64,000 nucleotides of DNA from VRUE01 sp035260485 (GTDB lineage Bacteria; Actinomycetota; Thermoleophilia; Solirubrobacterales; 70-9), in NCBI GenBank assembly GCA_035260485.1, contig DATFVC010000048.1:1-64000 (forward strand), read 5' to 3'. Numbering within the stretch: position 1 is the first letter of the stretch; every line of letters begins with the position of its first letter. The position numbers and the translations under genes are program-made. This document shows, piece after piece, positions 51,739-60,628 of the stretch. Under the pieces are notes generated by a model that did no database searches, was not told the origin of the DNA, and was given only the letters and a program-made list of their open reading frames with translations.

Positions 51739-52101
51739 ATGTTGCACCATGTTCTTCTAGAGGTCTCCGACCTCGAGCGGAGCGCGTCCTTCTACGACGC
51801 GCTGCTCGCGCCGCTTGGCTGGCGGCGTCATTTCGAGGAGGACGAGACGGTCGGCTGGGGTATCGCCAAGCCGGTCTTCTTCATCGCCGCCCATCATCCG
51901 CCCAAACCCGGCTTCGGTCTGCTCAGCTTCTCTGGGCTCGGGATCGTCGCGGTCAAGGCTGCCTGGGAGGGGGGAGTGAGGGCCGGCGGTACGCCGGTCG
52001 GCGAGCCCGGCGAGCGGCGATCGCACGGGTCCGGCTCCTACTCGGCGTTCCTGCAGGACCCGGACGGGTACGAAATCGAGGTGACGATCGGCAGTGACTA
52101 G
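51739..52101 (+). CDS. VOC-family (glyoxalase/bleomycin-resistance-like) protein
   Basis: The 120 residues show the two-beta-alpha-beta VOC fold. HHVLLEVSDLERSASFYDAL supplies the first metal-ligand position (His), and SYSAFLQDPDGYEIEVTIGS the last (Glu). Its dimeric metal site could serve isomerase or dioxygenase chemistry; the substrate is unknown. The start is ATG 51739. An AAAGGAGGG at 51674 lies too far upstream to be its ribosome-binding site. Confidence 0.88.
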   Translation: MLHHVLLEVSDLERSASFYDALLAPLGWRRHFEEDETVGWGIAKPVFFIAAHHPPKPGFGLLSFSGLGIVAVKAAWEGGVRAGGTPVGEPGERRSHGSGSYSAFLQDPDGYEIEVTIGSD

Positions 52102-52142
52102 CCTCAGCACGACAAAGAATCGATCGAGGAGGAATTGACTTC

Positions 52143-53147
<1,005 letters not shown>

Positions 53148-53166
53148 GCCCCGCCCGGTGGGCGCC

Positions 53167-54351
53167 GTGAGCTTCTCCAAGGCAAGCGTCCGGGATGCTG
53201 ACGTCGCCGGCAAGCGCGTGCTCGTCCGGGTCGACTTCAACGTGCCGCTCGACGCCGGCCGGGTCGCCGACGACACGCGGATCCGGGCGGCGCTGCCAAC
53301 GATCGAGCTGCTGCGCGAGCGCGGCGCCGCGCTCGTCCTCGTCTCCCACCTCGGCCGGCCGAAGGGGAAGGTGGACCCGGCGCTCTCGATGCGGCCGGTC
53401 GGCGAACGGCTGGGCGAGCTGCTCGGCGCGACCGTCCACCAAGCCCCAGCGGTGGTCGGCGAGGATGTCGAGACGATGGTCGCGGGGCTGAGCCCGGGCG
53501 ACGTTCTGCTGCTGGAGAACGTCCGCTTCGAGCCGGGGGAGACCGAGGACGACCCGAATTTTGCCGACGCCCTGGCCCGGCTCGCCGACCTCTACGTCAA
53601 CGACGCTTTCGGCGCCGCCCACCGCGCCCACGCCAGCACCGAGGGAGTCGCTCATCGCCTCCCCGCCTACGCCGGCTTGCTGCTGGAGCGCGAGGTGAAC
53701 GAGCTGATGCGAGTGGTCGAGTCTCCCGAGCCTCCGCTGGTCGTCGTCCTCGGCGGTGCCAAGGTGAGCGACAAGGTCGGCGTCATCGACTGCTTTCTCG
53801 AGATCGCCGACAGCATCTTGATCGGCGGCGCGATGTGCTTCAGCTTCTTCCGCGCGCAGGGGATCGCCACTGGCGACTCGCTGGTCGAGGAGGAGGGGGT
53901 GAGGCTGGCCGAGGAGGCGCTGCGGCGCGCCGAAGACGCCGACTGCGAGCTGATGCTGCCGGTCGACCTGGTGCTGGGCGAGGGCTTCGACGCCGCCACC
54001 GCGCGGCGCGAGAGCGACGGGGTCGAGGTTCCGGACGGTTGGATGGGCCTCGACATCGGGCCGCGCACCGCCGCCGTCTTCACCGAGGCGATCGCTGCAG
54101 CCGGCACCGTACTCTGGAACGGGCCGATGGGCGCTTTCGAGCTCGAGCCCTTCGCCGCCGGGACCAGGGCGGTCGCCGAGGCGGTCGCCGCGAGCCCCGC
54201 GACAACGGTGGTCGGTGGCGGCGACTCGGTGGCGGCGCTGCGCCAGTTCGGGCTGGCTGAGAAGGTGGATTGGGTGTCGACCGGAGGAGGAGCGTCGTTG
54301 GAGCTGCTGGAGGGAAAGAAACTGCCTGGAGTGGAGGCCTTAGATGCCTGA
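53167..54351 (+). CDS. pgk: Phosphoglycerate kinase
   Basis: Pgk makes ATP from 1,3-bisphosphoglycerate. GTG 53167 gives 394 residues starting MSFSKASVRDADVAGKRVLV; GTG 53158 in the same frame is an alternative. Signatures: RVDFNVPLDAGRVADDTRIR, LVSHLGRPKGKVDPALSMR, LVVVLGGAKVSDKVGVID and the C-terminal VVGGGDSVAALRQFG with STGGGASLELLEGKKLPGVE. It overlaps tpiA by 8 nt. Confidence 0.97.
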   Translation: MSFSKASVRDADVAGKRVLVRVDFNVPLDAGRVADDTRIRAALPTIELLRERGAALVLVSHLGRPKGKVDPALSMRPVGERLGELLGATVHQAPAVVGEDVETMVAGLSPGDVLLLENVRFEPGETEDDPNFADALARLADLYVNDAFGAAHRAHASTEGVAHRLPAYAGLLLEREVNELMRVVESPEPPLVVVLGGAKVSDKVGVIDCFLEIADSILIGGAMCFSFFRAQGIATGDSLVEEEGVRLAEEALRRAEDADCELMLPVDLVLGEGFDAATARRESDGVEVPDGWMGLDIGPRTAAVFTEAIAAAGTVLWNGPMGAFELEPFAAGTRAVAEAVAASPATTVVGGGDSVAALRQFGLAEKVDWVSTGGGASLELLEGKKLPGVEALDA

Positions 54352-55096
54352 GCGCACCCCCTACATCGCCGCCAACTGGAAGATGCACAAGACCGTCGCC
54401 GAGGCGGCGGCTTTCGTAGATGCGTTGCTGCCGCGGATCGCGGCCACTCAGCACGACGTCGTCATCTGCCCGTCCTACCTGGCTTTGAACGAGGTGGTTG
54501 AGCGCTCGCGCGGCAGCGCCGTCCGGGTCGCCGCCCAGAACATGCACGAGGAGGCCTCGGGCGCCTTCACCGGCGAGGTCTCGGCGCCGATGCTGGTCGA
54601 GGTCGATGTCGACGCGGTTGTCCTCGGGCACTCCGAGCGCCGCCAGTACTTCAACGAGACCGACGAGGCGCTGGCGCGCAAGGTGCCGGCGGCGCTCGCC
54701 GCAGGGCTCGAGCCGATCCTCTGCGTCGGCGAGAGCGAGCAGGCGCGCGACGCGGAGCAGACCGAGGGAGTGCTGGAGCGACAGCTGCAGGCCGACCTGG
54801 CCGGGGTCGAGTCCGGCAGGCTGTCTGAGGTCGTCGTCGCCTACGAGCCGATCTGGGCAATCGGCACCGGCCGCACCGCGACGCCCGAGCAGGCGCAGGA
54901 GGCGTGCGCCTTCATCCGCGACGTGCTGCGCGAGCGGGGTGCCGTGGCCGACGAAGCGCGGATCCTCTACGGGGGCTCGGTCAAGCCCGCCAACGCGGCC
55001 GAGCTGCTGGCGCAGCCGGACATCGACGGAGCGCTGGTCGGGGGCGCCAGCCTCGACCCCGAGGACTTCGCAGCCATAGTGGAGGCGGCGGGTTAG
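54344..55096 (+). CDS. tpiA: Triosephosphate isomerase
   Basis: The 250 residues hold the catalytic set: Lys in AANWKMHKT, His in VVLGHSERRQYF and Glu in AYEPIWAIGTGRTATPEQAQ, plus the phosphate loop LYGGSVKPANAAELL. The ATG start overlaps pgk by 8 nt, and the TAG stop abuts the TTG of gpmI. It interconverts dihydroxyacetone phosphate and glyceraldehyde-3-phosphate; the former is also the NadA substrate. Confidence 0.97.
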   Translation: MPERTPYIAANWKMHKTVAEAAAFVDALLPRIAATQHDVVICPSYLALNEVVERSRGSAVRVAAQNMHEEASGAFTGEVSAPMLVEVDVDAVVLGHSERRQYFNETDEALARKVPAALAAGLEPILCVGESEQARDAEQTEGVLERQLQADLAGVESGRLSEVVVAYEPIWAIGTGRTATPEQAQEACAFIRDVLRERGAVADEARILYGGSVKPANAAELLAQPDIDGALVGGASLDPEDFAAIVEAAG

Positions 55097-56641
55097 TTGA
55101 CGACGCTTCCGGTTCCCTCGCTGGCGCTGGTCATCCTCGACGGCTGGGGACTGGCGCCGCCCGGCCCCGGCAATGCGATCTCCCTGGCCGAGACGCCGGT
55201 CTTCGACCGGCTCTGGGCTGGCTTTCCCCACACGCAGCTCTCTGCCCAGGGCCGCGACGTCGGCCTGCCCGACGGACAGATGGGCAATTCGGAGGTCGGC
55301 CACCTCAACCTCGGCGCCGGCGCGATCGTCAAGCAGGATCTTGCCCGGATCAACGACGCGATCGCCGACGGCAGCTTCTTCGAGAACGAGGCGCTGTTGG
55401 CGGCTTGCGATCGTGCCCGCCGCAGCCCGCGCGGGCGTCTGCACCTGCTGGGTCTCGTCTCCGACGGGGGCGTTCACTCCGGCTGGGAGCACATCGAGGC
55501 GACGATCGAGCTGGCCTCGCAGGAGGGCGTCCCAGATGTCGTCTTCCACGCCTTCACCGACGGCCGGGACACGCTGCCCCATGACGCACGTGGCTATCTC
55601 GGCGAGCTGGAGCGCTGGCTGCGTCAGGCGGGCCGTATCGCCACGGTCAGCGGCCGCTATTACGCGATGGACCGCGACACGCGCTGGGAGCGGACCAAGC
55701 TCGCCTACGACGCAATCGTTCACGCCCGTGGCCTGCACGCCGCCAGCTCAGCGGAAGCGATCGAGGCCTCCTACGAGCGCGACGACACTGATGAGTTCGT
55801 CGTGCCGACGGTGATCGGCGACTACGACGGCGTCGCCGAGGGCGACGTGGCGATCTTCATCAACTTTCGACCTGACCGGGCGCGGCAGATGACCCGCGCC
55901 CTGGCCGAGCCCGATTTCGACGAGTTCTCCCGCAGCGGCGGCCCCCTGCTCGATCTGACCACGATGACCGAGTACCGCAAAGGCTGGCCCTATCCGGTCG
56001 CCTTCCCGGAGGCGCGCCCGCAGACGACTCTGGCCGAGGTCGTCTCCGAGGCCGGCGGCCGCCAGCTTCACGTCGCCGAGACGGAGAAGTACGCGCATGT
56101 CACCTACTTCTTCAACGGCGGCCGCGAGGAGGAGTGGGAGGGGGAGGAGCGCTGCCTGGTCGACTCGCCCCGCGACGTACCGACCTACGACCACAAGCCG
56201 CAGATGAGCGCCCGCGCCGCCGCCGATGCCTTCGTCTCGCGCTGGTCGGGCGGCGACTACCGCTTTGGGATCATCAACTTCGCCAACCCGGACATGGTCG
56301 GCCACACGGGGGTCATCCCGGCGGCAGTCAAGGCGGTCGAGGAGGTGGACAGGCGCTTCGGAGACGTGATCGCCGCCGTCGAAAGCACCGGGGGCGCCTG
56401 CATCGTCACCGCGGATCACGGCAACTGCGATCACATGCTCGAGCCGGATGGCTCGCCCAACACTGCGCACTCGCTCAACCCGGTGCCGCTGATCGTCACC
56501 GCGGAGGGACTTGACCTGCGAGGTCACGGCATTCTCGCCGACGTCGCTCCCACTGCGCTCGAGCTTCTAGGCATTCCTCAGCCCGGCGCCATGACTGGGC
56601 AGTCGCTGATTGAAGGCGCCCATATCAACAGCTGCCGCTGA
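55097..56641 (+). CDS. gpmI: 2,3-bisphosphoglycerate-independent phosphoglycerate mutase
   Basis: This metal-dependent mutase of the alkaline phosphatase superfamily has 514 residues. LVILDGWGLAPPGPGN carries a metal-binding Asp, and DGQMGNSEVGHLNLGAGAIV the phosphorylated Ser. FHAFTDGRDTLPHDARGYLG, NFRPDRARQM and IVTADHGNCDHMLEPDG complete the site. TTG 55097 directly follows the tpiA stop. It completes the lower-glycolysis run except enolase and pyruvate kinase. Confidence 0.97.
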   Translation: MTTLPVPSLALVILDGWGLAPPGPGNAISLAETPVFDRLWAGFPHTQLSAQGRDVGLPDGQMGNSEVGHLNLGAGAIVKQDLARINDAIADGSFFENEALLAACDRARRSPRGRLHLLGLVSDGGVHSGWEHIEATIELASQEGVPDVVFHAFTDGRDTLPHDARGYLGELERWLRQAGRIATVSGRYYAMDRDTRWERTKLAYDAIVHARGLHAASSAEAIEASYERDDTDEFVVPTVIGDYDGVAEGDVAIFINFRPDRARQMTRALAEPDFDEFSRSGGPLLDLTTMTEYRKGWPYPVAFPEARPQTTLAEVVSEAGGRQLHVAETEKYAHVTYFFNGGREEEWEGEERCLVDSPRDVPTYDHKPQMSARAAADAFVSRWSGGDYRFGIINFANPDMVGHTGVIPAAVKAVEEVDRRFGDVIAAVESTGGACIVTADHGNCDHMLEPDGSPNTAHSLNPVPLIVTAEGLDLRGHGILADVAPTALELLGIPQPGAMTGQSLIEGAHINSCR

Positions 56642-56644
56642 TCG

Positions 56645-57853
56645 ATGAGGCACGAGCCCGAGAGGTTGAGGTTCGAGATCTCGGCGCGGGATGGGAACGC
56701 GAGAGCTGGTGTGCTTCATACGCCGCATGGGGAAGTGCGGACGCCGGCATTCATCCCGCTGGCTACGAAGGGAACGGTGCGCGGGTTGGAGTCTCGCGAG
56801 GTAGCTGGAATTGGCTACGAGATGGTGCTGGGGAACACGTACCACCTGTTCGTCTCCCCCGGGCCGGATCGGATTGCTGGGGCTGGGGGGCTGCATGGGT
56901 TCATGGGTTGGGAGCGGGCGCTGATCACCGATTCGGGCGGCTTCCAGGTGTTCTCCCTGGCGCACGGCGGAGTGGCCGACGAGGTGAAGGGGAAGGGGCG
57001 GCCCGGTGGGGACCATGGGTCGGTGGTCTCCATCGGCGAGGAGGGGGTTCGGTTTCGTTCGTACAAGGATGGACGATCCCTGTTCATCTCTCCCGAGGTC
57101 TCGATGGAGGTGCAGGCGAAGCTTGGCTCCGACATCGCCCTGGTCTTCGACGAGTGCACGCCTTACCACGCCGATCGGGACTACACGGCTCGCTCGATGG
57201 AGCGGACGCACCGCTGGCTGGGACGTTGCCTCGATTGGCACGATGAGCATGGGCCTGGCCGACAGGCGGTCTTCGGGATCGTCCAGGGTGGCGTCCACGA
57301 GGACCTGCGCCGCGCCTCTGCGCAGGCCGTCTCCGAGGCCGGCGTCGATGGGATCGCGATCGGGGGCACCCTTGGTCGCGACAAGGAGGAGATGCGCGGC
57401 GTGCTGCAGCTGACGGCGCCGCTGCTGCCCGGGGAGGCGCCAAAGCACCTGCTCGGGATCGGCGACGTCGACGACCTGCTCGCCGGCATCGGGCTCGGCC
57501 TCGACGTCTTCGACTGCGCGATCCCCACCCGCCTCGCTCGCCACGGCACCGCCCTCGTCCCCGACCCCGCCAACCGCTTCCGCCTCGACCTGCGCAAAGC
57601 CGGCTGGGAGGGGGACCGCAACCCGATCGCCGATGGCTGCCCCTGTCCAGCCTGCCGCCACCACGACCGCGATTACCTCAGCTACCTCTCCCGAGCGGAA
57701 GAGCTGACCGCCGTCCGCCTGCTCTGCCTCCACAACCTCACCTACATGGACGAGCTGGTAACCCATGCCCGCACCGCCATCAGCGCCGGCGCCTTCAGCT
57801 CCTATTCCACCTCGGTCCTGAGCGGAACCGCACCCTGGCAAGCGCTCGCGTAA
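56645..57853 (+). CDS. tgt: tRNA-guanine transglycosylase
   Basis: Tgt exchanges G34 for a queuine precursor in GUN-anticodon tRNAs. The 402 residues form a TIM barrel with LGNTYHLFVSPGPDRIAGAG, ALITDSGGFQVFSLAHGG (catalytic Asp), the second nucleophile region LLGIGDVDDLLAGIGLGLDV and a zinc site C-P-C-x2-C with a downstream His (CLHNLTYMDEL). ATG 56645 lies 3 nt after gpmI. The first half uses fewer rare-position G/C codons than its neighbours. Queuosine synthesis genes are not in the window. Confidence 0.95.
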   Translation: MRHEPERLRFEISARDGNARAGVLHTPHGEVRTPAFIPLATKGTVRGLESREVAGIGYEMVLGNTYHLFVSPGPDRIAGAGGLHGFMGWERALITDSGGFQVFSLAHGGVADEVKGKGRPGGDHGSVVSIGEEGVRFRSYKDGRSLFISPEVSMEVQAKLGSDIALVFDECTPYHADRDYTARSMERTHRWLGRCLDWHDEHGPGRQAVFGIVQGGVHEDLRRASAQAVSEAGVDGIAIGGTLGRDKEEMRGVLQLTAPLLPGEAPKHLLGIGDVDDLLAGIGLGLDVFDCAIPTRLARHGTALVPDPANRFRLDLRKAGWEGDRNPIADGCPCPACRHHDRDYLSYLSRAEELTAVRLLCLHNLTYMDELVTHARTAISAGAFSSYSTSVLSGTAPWQALA

Positions 57854-57969
57854 GAGGGCCGGGGGCGCCCTCCTGGGCGCGGCGTCCTGTTTTTCGCAGT
57901 GCCAACTCAGCGAGAGATGCAAGCCGCAAGGCGAAAAACCCAGCGCGCAGGAGGGCACCCCCGGCCCTC
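57854..57969. repeat. Nested inverted-repeat element (copy 6)
   Basis: Outer 22-nt arms at 57854-57875 and 57948-57969 pair with one mismatch (C opposite A, a G-U wobble on the minus-strand RNA). Inner GTTTTTCGC (57889-57897) and GCGAAAAAC (57931-57939) are perfect. It fills the space between the convergent tgt and kinase genes, and the same layout occurs in copies 1 and 3. Confidence 0.72.
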
Positions 57970-57981
57970 TCCTACGCAGCT

Positions 57982-59205
57982 CTATTCGGTGTTCTTCTTG
58001 ACCAGTTCTTTGAACTCTTTGACGACCTTTTCCACCGAGTGGCCGGCCACTTCGGTCGCCTTCACCCCGGTCGCCTTGTCGGTGAGGACGATCACCGCGG
58101 CGGCTACCGCGGCGGCGATCAGGACCAGGGCCACAGCGGCCATGACGAAGCGGGCAAAGCGGGAGAAGGCGCCGCGCTTGGCCGGCCCAGGAGGCGCCGC
58201 TGGCGGGGGAGGCGAGTAGGGGGCCGGCTGCGGCGCCCGCGCGACTGGTCGCCGGCTCGGCGACGCCGGCCGCCACTCGGTGCGCTCAGTCTGGTCGAGC
58301 CGGCGCGTCGCCGTCTCTCCGCCAAGGACCTGGGTCGGCGCCCCCTCCTCGAAGGGCAAGGTCACGTCCTCGCCTTGGAGCCCTAGCTGCAGGCCCCCCG
58401 AAAGCTCGTCGGCGCTGACATAGCGCCTCGCCGGGTCTCCTTCAAGTGCTCGCAGGACCGCTCCACCCAGGGGCTCGGGCACGTCGTCGTTGTAGGTGCT
58501 TGGCGGCAGCGGCCGCTCGTTCTGCTGGCGCACCGCGAGCTCGGCCAAGCTCGAGCCCTCATATGGCAGACGGCCGGTGAGGAACTGGTAGAGGACGACG
58601 CCGAGCGCGTAGACGTCGGTCGCCGGCGTCGCCTCCTCGCCGCGCACCTGCTCTGGGGCGAGGTAGGCGGCGGTGCCGACCACCGAGCCGACCTGCGTGA
58701 TCCGGGTCTGTTCGATCGCTCGCGCGATCCCGAAGTCGGTCAATTTGACCGTCATCGCACCGCCGCCGACCGGGCCGCCGACGACCATCAGGTTGCCAGG
58801 CTTGACGTCGCGGTGGATGATCCCGCGCCGATGCGCGTAGTCGAGGCCGGCACAGGCCTGGATCCCGGCCTCCGCAGCCGTCTCGGGCCCGAACGGTCCC
58901 TGACGCTGCAGGATCTGCGCCCCGGAGCGGCCCTCGACGTACTCCATCACGATGTAATGGCGGCCCTCGTCGAGGCCGGTGTCGTAGACCTGGACGATGT
59001 TGGGGTGGATCAGTTTGGCGACGGCCAGCGCCTCGCGGCGGAAGCGGGCGACGAAGCGGTCGTCGTCGGACAGGTGCTCGGCGAGGATCTTGACCGCGAC
59101 GGTGCGCTCGAGGATCAGGTCGGTGGCGCGGTAGACGTTCGACATCCCACCCGAGCCGAGCTTGTCGCCGAGCTCGTAACGGCCGGAGAGGGTTCCCGCG
59201 TCCAT
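57982..59205 (-). CDS. PknB-like Ser/Thr protein kinase without PASTA domains
   Basis: ATG 59205 gives 407 residues. The cytoplasmic kinase (about 8-270) has the glycine loop LGSGGMSNVY, VAVKIL (Lys), IIHRDVKPGNLM and LTDFGIARA, then APEQVRGEEATPATDVYALG. A Pro-rich linker and one membrane segment (about 345-372, RFVMAAVALVLIAAAVAAAV) follow. The outer tail is only about 35 residues (SVEKVVKEFKELVKKNTE), not the usual PASTA repeats. The start overlaps the upstream lipoprotein stop by one base (TGATG). The external signal may come from that lipoprotein, which is inference. Confidence 0.92.
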   Translation of the reverse strand: MDAGTLSGRYELGDKLGSGGMSNVYRATDLILERTVAVKILAEHLSDDDRFVARFRREALAVAKLIHPNIVQVYDTGLDEGRHYIVMEYVEGRSGAQILQRQGPFGPETAAEAGIQACAGLDYAHRRGIIHRDVKPGNLMVVGGPVGGGAMTVKLTDFGIARAIEQTRITQVGSVVGTAAYLAPEQVRGEEATPATDVYALGVVLYQFLTGRLPYEGSSLAELAVRQQNERPLPPSTYNDDVPEPLGGAVLRALEGDPARRYVSADELSGGLQLGLQGEDVTLPFEEGAPTQVLGGETATRRLDQTERTEWRPASPSRRPVARAPQPAPYSPPPPAAPPGPAKRGAFSRFARFVMAAVALVLIAAAVAAAVIVLTDKATGVKATEVAGHSVEKVVKEFKELVKKNTE

Positions 59206-59786
59206 CACTCGCCTTCGCCCGCCGGGTTGCTGGGGCTGACTCCGCCCGAACGGCTTTCGCCGTTTCCTTCTTCGCTGGGGGGCGGGCCGTTTCCGTTTTC
59301 CAGCCCTTTGCCTTCGCCGTTTGCCTGCGGTGGAAGTGAGGGCGGCGAAGCCGACGTTTCCGGCGCTTCTTCGTCCTTCGGCTTGGGCCCCTTTTCCTTT
59401 TCCTTTTCCTTCGATTCCTTTCCTTCGTCTTCTTCTTCTTCGGGTTCGGTGGGGATCACCGCGGGCGCGATCGCTTCGCTGGTCGATTCTTCGCAACCGG
59501 CGATCACTTCTTCCAGACGCACCGCGCCGTCTTCGAGCGCCCGCTTCAGCTTCTGATCGACGCCTTCCAGCGCTTCGATCTGTTCGCCCACCTGCTGGGC
59601 GGCGCTTTCGGCGCCGACGCAATCGCCTTCGGCGGAGAGCTGCTGGACGGTGTCGAGGTTGGCGGTGATCTCCCGCGCCGTCTCGCCAGGGAGCAATTTG
59701 GCGTCTTCTTCGCCGCAGGCGGCGAGCGCGAGCCCGGCAGTGGCCGCGAGGGCAAGGGCGAGCAGGGATTGGGGCAGCCTGGGCAT
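59205..59786 (-). CDS. Exported lipoprotein with acidic/Pro-rich tail
   Basis: ATG 59786 gives 193 residues and a proper lipoprotein signal (MPRLPQSLLALALAATAGLA, lipobox LAAC). A helical domain follows (about 35-110, with two cysteines in EGDCVGAES and VIAGCEES). The last 80 residues are Glu/Lys/Pro/Gly-rich and disordered-looking. The family is not recognised. Glu and Lys in the tail are written GAA and AAG/AAA, making the strand T/C-rich. Translational coupling to the kinase suggests an extracytoplasmic partner. Confidence 0.75.
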   Translation of the reverse strand: MPRLPQSLLALALAATAGLALAACGEEDAKLLPGETAREITANLDTVQQLSAEGDCVGAESAAQQVGEQIEALEGVDQKLKRALEDGAVRLEEVIAGCEESTSEAIAPAVIPTEPEEEEDEGKESKEKEKEKGPKPKDEEAPETSASPPSLPPQANGEGKGLENGNGPPPSEEGNGESRSGGVSPSNPAGEGE

Positions 59787-59839
59787 GCGGGCGAGTCTAG
59801 AGAACGGTCCCCGGCGCAGAATTTCCCTGCACTTGAAGG

Positions 59840-60583
59840 TCATGAGCCGAGGTGGAGGCGGTCCGCCAAGCGCCTCGGCAGGCCGGCGGAGGTGATCGAC
59901 GCCGCGGCCCGCTCGACGTCGTAGGGCACGCGGTGGAAGCGGGCGGTCTGCGCGTTCGTGTCGAGCTCCAGCCAGGCGGCACGGGGGTCGCCATCGCGCG
60001 GCTGGCCGACGCTGCCGGGGTTGACCAGCCAGCAGCCGGCAGCGAGGTCGAGCAGCGTGTCGTCGCTCGACTGGGCGCCGCGGATCTCGTCGCCCTGCTC
60101 ATCGGCCGTGGGCCGCACGAAGAAGAGCGAGACGTGCGAGTGGCCGATCAGGGCGATTCGCGCCGGCTGCACGTCGAAGCACGCGTCGGCCTGCTCGGCG
60201 GAGAGGACGTACTCCCAGACCGGGTCGCGCGGAGAGGCGTGAAAGAGGGCGATGCCCTCGCGCTCGCCCGCCGGCTCCAGATCGCGAAGGAGCGCCAAGG
60301 TCCGCTCGGCGACGTTCTCACGCGTCCAGGCGACCGCCTCGGCGGCAGCCTCCGAGAAGGCGGCGACGTCGAGGGCGCCCAGCACGGCGAGATCGTGGTT
60401 GCCGACCAGGCAGAGATCGCAGCGCTCGCGAACCAGGTCGGCGCACTCGTCGGGCTCGGCTCCGTAGCCAACGATGTCGCCAAGGCACCAGATCTCATCG
60501 ACCGCGACGTCGTCGATCGCCCCGAGGACGGCCCCGAGCGCGGGCAGGTTGGCATGGATATCGCTGATCGCGGCTACGCGCAC
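59840..60583 (-). CDS. Calcineurin-like metallophosphoesterase
   Basis: The 247 residues show all metallophosphoesterase motifs in order: DIHAN (D-x-H), CLGDIVGYG (GD), VGNHD and IGHSHVS. It resembles the YfcE/MJ0936-like branch. The substrate is unknown; phosphodiesters are common. The start is GTG 60583. It lies upstream of the lipoprotein-kinase pair on the same strand and divergent from argS by 45 nt. Confidence 0.92.
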   Translation of the reverse strand: MRVAAISDIHANLPALGAVLGAIDDVAVDEIWCLGDIVGYGAEPDECADLVRERCDLCLVGNHDLAVLGALDVAAFSEAAAEAVAWTRENVAERTLALLRDLEPAGEREGIALFHASPRDPVWEYVLSAEQADACFDVQPARIALIGHSHVSLFFVRPTADEQGDEIRGAQSSDDTLLDLAAGCWLVNPGSVGQPRDGDPRAAWLELDTNAQTARFHRVPYDVERAAASITSAGLPRRLADRLHLGS

Positions 60584-60628
60584 GGCGGCCAGCGTACCCC
60601 GGCCGCCTGTGGCTCATACGATGCGCTT

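Noticed and set aside
54080..55738. 552-residue open frame opposite pgk, tpiA and gpmI
   Set aside because: It spans three conserved genes and their junctions, so it cannot be an independent gene.
56567..58276. 569-residue open frame opposite tgt
   Set aside because: It covers tgt, inverted repeat 6 and the kinase end; composition is typical of a shadow frame.
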